64,000 bases of DNA from Mycolicibacterium komossense (GTDB lineage Bacteria > Actinomycetota > Actinomycetes > Mycobacteriales > Mycobacteriaceae), in NCBI RefSeq assembly GCF_025822605.1, contig NZ_JACKTY010000020.1:94524-158523 (forward strand). Reading direction: 5' to 3'. The notes beneath the pieces were generated by a model that was not told the origin of the DNA, made no database searches, and worked only from the letters and a program-made list of their open reading frames with translations. Shown piece after piece: positions 62,199-64,000 of the stretch. Positions within the stretch are counted from its first letter, which is position 1; each line of letters begins with the position of its first letter. Position numbers and translations under genes: made by a program.

Positions 62199-62883
62199 GC
62201 ACCGGCCAGCCGTTCCTGGCGGCTGCCTCCGCCAGCCCGCGGCGGGGATTCACCGGTCGCGGATGACCGACGGCCTCCATCAGGGGTAGATCCTCGTATC
62301 CGTCGGAATAGAAGTAACTCTCTTGCAGTGCAACGTCATTGGTATCCGCGAAGAGTGCGGCGGCATCGGCTTTGCGGGCTCCCCAGATGACCGGCTTGAC
62401 CACCCCGCCCGTCAACCGGCCGTCCTCGTCGACGGTGAAGTGGTTGCAGATGAGGTGCGGGATGCTCAACGCTGCGGCCACCGGTTCGGCGTGGATGGTC
62501 AACGCCGACGAGATCATCACGACGGTGTGCCCACGGTCCTGATGCGCGCGCACCACCTGCCGCATCACCGGGTAGACGCGGGCGTCGATGCGACGCAGAT
62601 AGATGTCCTGCCCGAGTTCGTCGAGCGAGGCCAGCGATTCGCCGCGCAGATAGCCGGCTGCGCGGACCAACAGGCGATCGAATTCCATTCGCCCCCACCG
62701 GTAGCGGACCGCGGCCTCGAAGACACCGAGGAGTTCGCCGATACCCGACTGGCCGTTGCGAATTCGGTGACCGGCGTGCGCTGCCGCGGTGAAGCCGTCG
62801 ACCAGGGTGCCGTCCAGGTCGAAGAACGCGCCGACCCGCGCGCCGACAGGCGCCTCGGCGATGCTGGCGACGGGATCGATCAT
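62170..62883 (-). CDS. HAD-IB family phosphatase (SerB-like)
   Basis: From ATG 62883, preceded by GGGAGG, the 237-residue protein has the HAD motifs FFDLDGTLVDG (nucleophile Asp22, acid Asp24), MISSALT (motif II), a lysine in GGVVKPVIWGARKA and YSDGYEDLPLM (motif IV). The pattern matches the HAD subfamily IB, including phosphoserine phosphatase and mycobacterial lysophosphatidic-acid-type phosphatases fused or adjacent to acyltransferases. Its start overlaps the upstream acyltransferase stop in ATGA. Lipid headgroup hydrolysis is an inference from that context. Confidence 0.87.
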   Translation of the reverse strand: MIDPVASIAEAPVGARVGAFFDLDGTLVDGFTAAAHAGHRIRNGQSGIGELLGVFEAAVRYRWGRMEFDRLLVRAAGYLRGESLASLDELGQDIYLRRIDARVYPVMRQVVRAHQDRGHTVVMISSALTIHAEPVAAALSIPHLICNHFTVDEDGRLTGGVVKPVIWGARKADAAALFADTNDVALQESYFYSDGYEDLPLMEAVGHPRPVNPRRGLAEAAARNGWPVLKPGIPRTG

Positions 62884-64000
62884 CGGGACCTCCCGGCGCG
62901 ACGGGCCGCCGTCAGGCTCAGCAGCACGACCGAAACAACGTAGAGCACGGCGTACACCGTCGGAAACACGCCGCCCGGGGCGAATCCGTAGACCGCGAAC
63001 CGGGCCAGCGCCGGCACCGCGAGGCACGCACCCACCACCAGCAGCACCGGCGCGCACCAGCCGGGCAGCGGAATGCCGATCGTGGGCAGCGGGCGCTCGA
63101 ATACCGACCGGCCCAGCCACAACAGCGCCAGCTCGGCGGCCAGTGCGACCGAGAGAATCAGCACCCACACCACCCGGAACAACCACCATGCCGCGGTTCC
63201 GGTCGGCGGCTGCGGCAGAAGTCCGGTGGGATAGCCGACGAGTGCGACGACCACCACCGGGATCATCTGCCACAGGTACAGCGCCATCACCGTCGTGTTC
63301 GCTGCCGCAAGTGGCCCGCGCAACCGCGAACCCCGCAGCCAACCCGTCACCGCGGGCGCCGCCGCCACCAGCAACCCGGCCTGCGAAGTCGCGAAGGCCA
63401 GCAGCGCGACGGTCGGCGGGAAGTTGTTCTGGGCCGTCGCGCCCGGCGCCCCGACCATGCTGACCGGATACCAGTGCAGCGTGAGCAGTAGGGCGACCAC
63501 CACGGCTGCCACGGTGGCCAGCGTCACGGCCAGGCGGCCACGCAATACACCTGCGCGCCAACAGATGCCGAGTTGGTAGACGAATGCCCAGCACAACATG
63601 TAGTTGACCGCAGCGAACGCGGGCAGCGGCACGATGCGCGCGACGACGTCGACAGCGAGTACGGCAAGGGCCAGCACCGCTGGGACGGCAAGGCCCCAGC
63701 GCTGATGGGCGGCCGACGCGAGCGGCGTCAGTGCCAGCACGACTAGATATACCGGGATGAACCACAGGTGCATGGCGACCGCCCAGCCGCCGAACGCCAG
63801 CGGTGAGCGCCCGACGTCGCCGTAGCTGAGCACCGCGACCACGGCCAGCACCACCAGGACGTAGGCGGTGGTCGGGCCGAGGATCGCGCCGAGGCGCCGC
63901 CTGACCCATTCCGTCGCCCCGCCGCCGTCGGTGCGCCACCGCGTGAACGAGGCGGCGCTGGAGTAACCGCCCACCAGAAAGAACACCGGCACCACCTGGA
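62880..64000 (-). CDS. Acyltransferase 3 family membrane protein, 5' end outside the window
   Basis: At least 371 residues of a polytopic protein are present; the frame remains open at 64000. It begins within the family with MVPVFFLVGGYSSAASFTRWR, which lies near the second membrane segment of acyltransferase 3 proteins, and continues with about ten helices (LWFIPVYLVV, FPPTVALLAFATSQAG, TTVMALYLWQMIPV). The N-terminal catalytic His segment lies outside the window. Such proteins O-acylate sugars or lipids in the envelope. It is translationally coupled to the HAD phosphatase gene. Confidence 0.85.
   Translation of the reverse strand, partial: QVVPVFFLVGGYSSAASFTRWRTDGGGATEWVRRRLGAILGPTTAYVLVVLAVVAVLSYGDVGRSPLAFGGWAVAMHLWFIPVYLVVLALTPLASAAHQRWGLAVPAVLALAVLAVDVVARIVPLPAFAAVNYMLCWAFVYQLGICWRAGVLRGRLAVTLATVAAVVVALLLTLHWYPVSMVGAPGATAQNNFPPTVALLAFATSQAGLLVAAAPAVTGWLRGSRLRGPLAAANTTVMALYLWQMIPVVVVALVGYPTGLLPQPPTGTAAWWLFRVVWVLILSVALAAELALLWLGRSVFERPLPTIGIPLPGWCAPVLLVVGACLAVPALARFAVYGFAPGGVFPTVYAVLYVVSVVLLSLTAARRAGRSR

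Noticed and set aside
62884..63939. Upstream extension of the HAD phosphatase frame
   Set aside because: It runs through the acyltransferase gene in another frame with Arg/Gly-rich shadow composition; ATG 62883 has a good ribosome binding site and an ATGA overlap.

Overview
The window is high-GC DNA from a Mycobacterium relative, probably a fast-growing environmental species (Mycolicibacterium type). The evidence is gene content and order. A polD1 homologue, ligC, a NUDIX hydrolase, a Tgs-type wax ester/diacylglycerol synthase, tRNA-Ser, tadA and its partner, tyrA, the proZWVX transporter, a LapA-like protein, an alkyl-sulfatase-like hydrolase and a tcrXY-like two-component pair appear in essentially the order I remember for M. 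tuberculosis Rv3730c to Rv3765c. LpqH-type lipoproteins, bacterial P450s and many SDR and TetR genes also fit.

Layout. 1-8.5 kb: tail of a DapB-like gene, a secreted PepA-like protease, yaaA, an aldehyde dehydrogenase divergent from a lipoprotein CocE-type hydrolase with a palindrome between them, an AraC regulator with a sterol-desaturase-like protein, and polD1. 8.5-17 kb: an accessory block between polD1 and ligC, which I recall as neighbours in other mycobacteria. It holds a class A beta-lactamase-like hydrolase, a DsbA-like protein, an M23 peptidase, BlaI, an M56 (BlaR-like) protease, an L,D-transpeptidase, a class C-like serine hydrolase, small membrane proteins and an ArsR-type remnant. 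Six similar 21-bp sites built on TACGTA lie in front of these genes, so I read the block as one BlaI-controlled cell-envelope regulon. 17-30 kb: ligC, an epimerase, an alpha-amylase-family enzyme, gluQ, a P450, a GGDEF-EAL protein, tgt, two LpqH-like lipoproteins, a NUDIX hydrolase, the acyltransferase and a Rieske protein. 30-39.5 kb: small secreted proteins, a class II aldolase, a P450-TetR operon, an SDR-SnoaL-truncated F420/NADP oxidoreductase operon facing a TetR gene across a duplicated operator, a VOC protein, a second SDR and a succinate-semialdehyde-type dehydrogenase. 39.7-47 kb: tRNA-Ser(CGA), tadA and partner, tyrA, a DUF protein, proZWVX, LapA-like and transglutaminase-like proteins. 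47-64 kb: a surface protein, a phosphatase, a zinc metallopeptidase with TetR, a one-gene cassette bounded by 27-bp inverted repeats, an alkyl sulfatase, three membrane glycosyltransferases, tcrY/tcrX, a Gly-rich anchored protein, an alpha/beta hydrolase, a HAD phosphatase and a partial acyltransferase.

The two strongest candidates for something undescribed are the BlaI-type regulon (about 8.8-16.9 kb), which couples peptidoglycan hydrolysis, 3-3 cross-linking, penicillin-recognising folds and thiol-disulfide chemistry, and the inverted-repeat-bounded winged-helix gene at 50.9-51.4 kb. The gluQ and tgt genes also point to queuosine and glutamyl-queuosine modification. All calls come from reading the sequence; no database search was run and Rv numbers are from memory.
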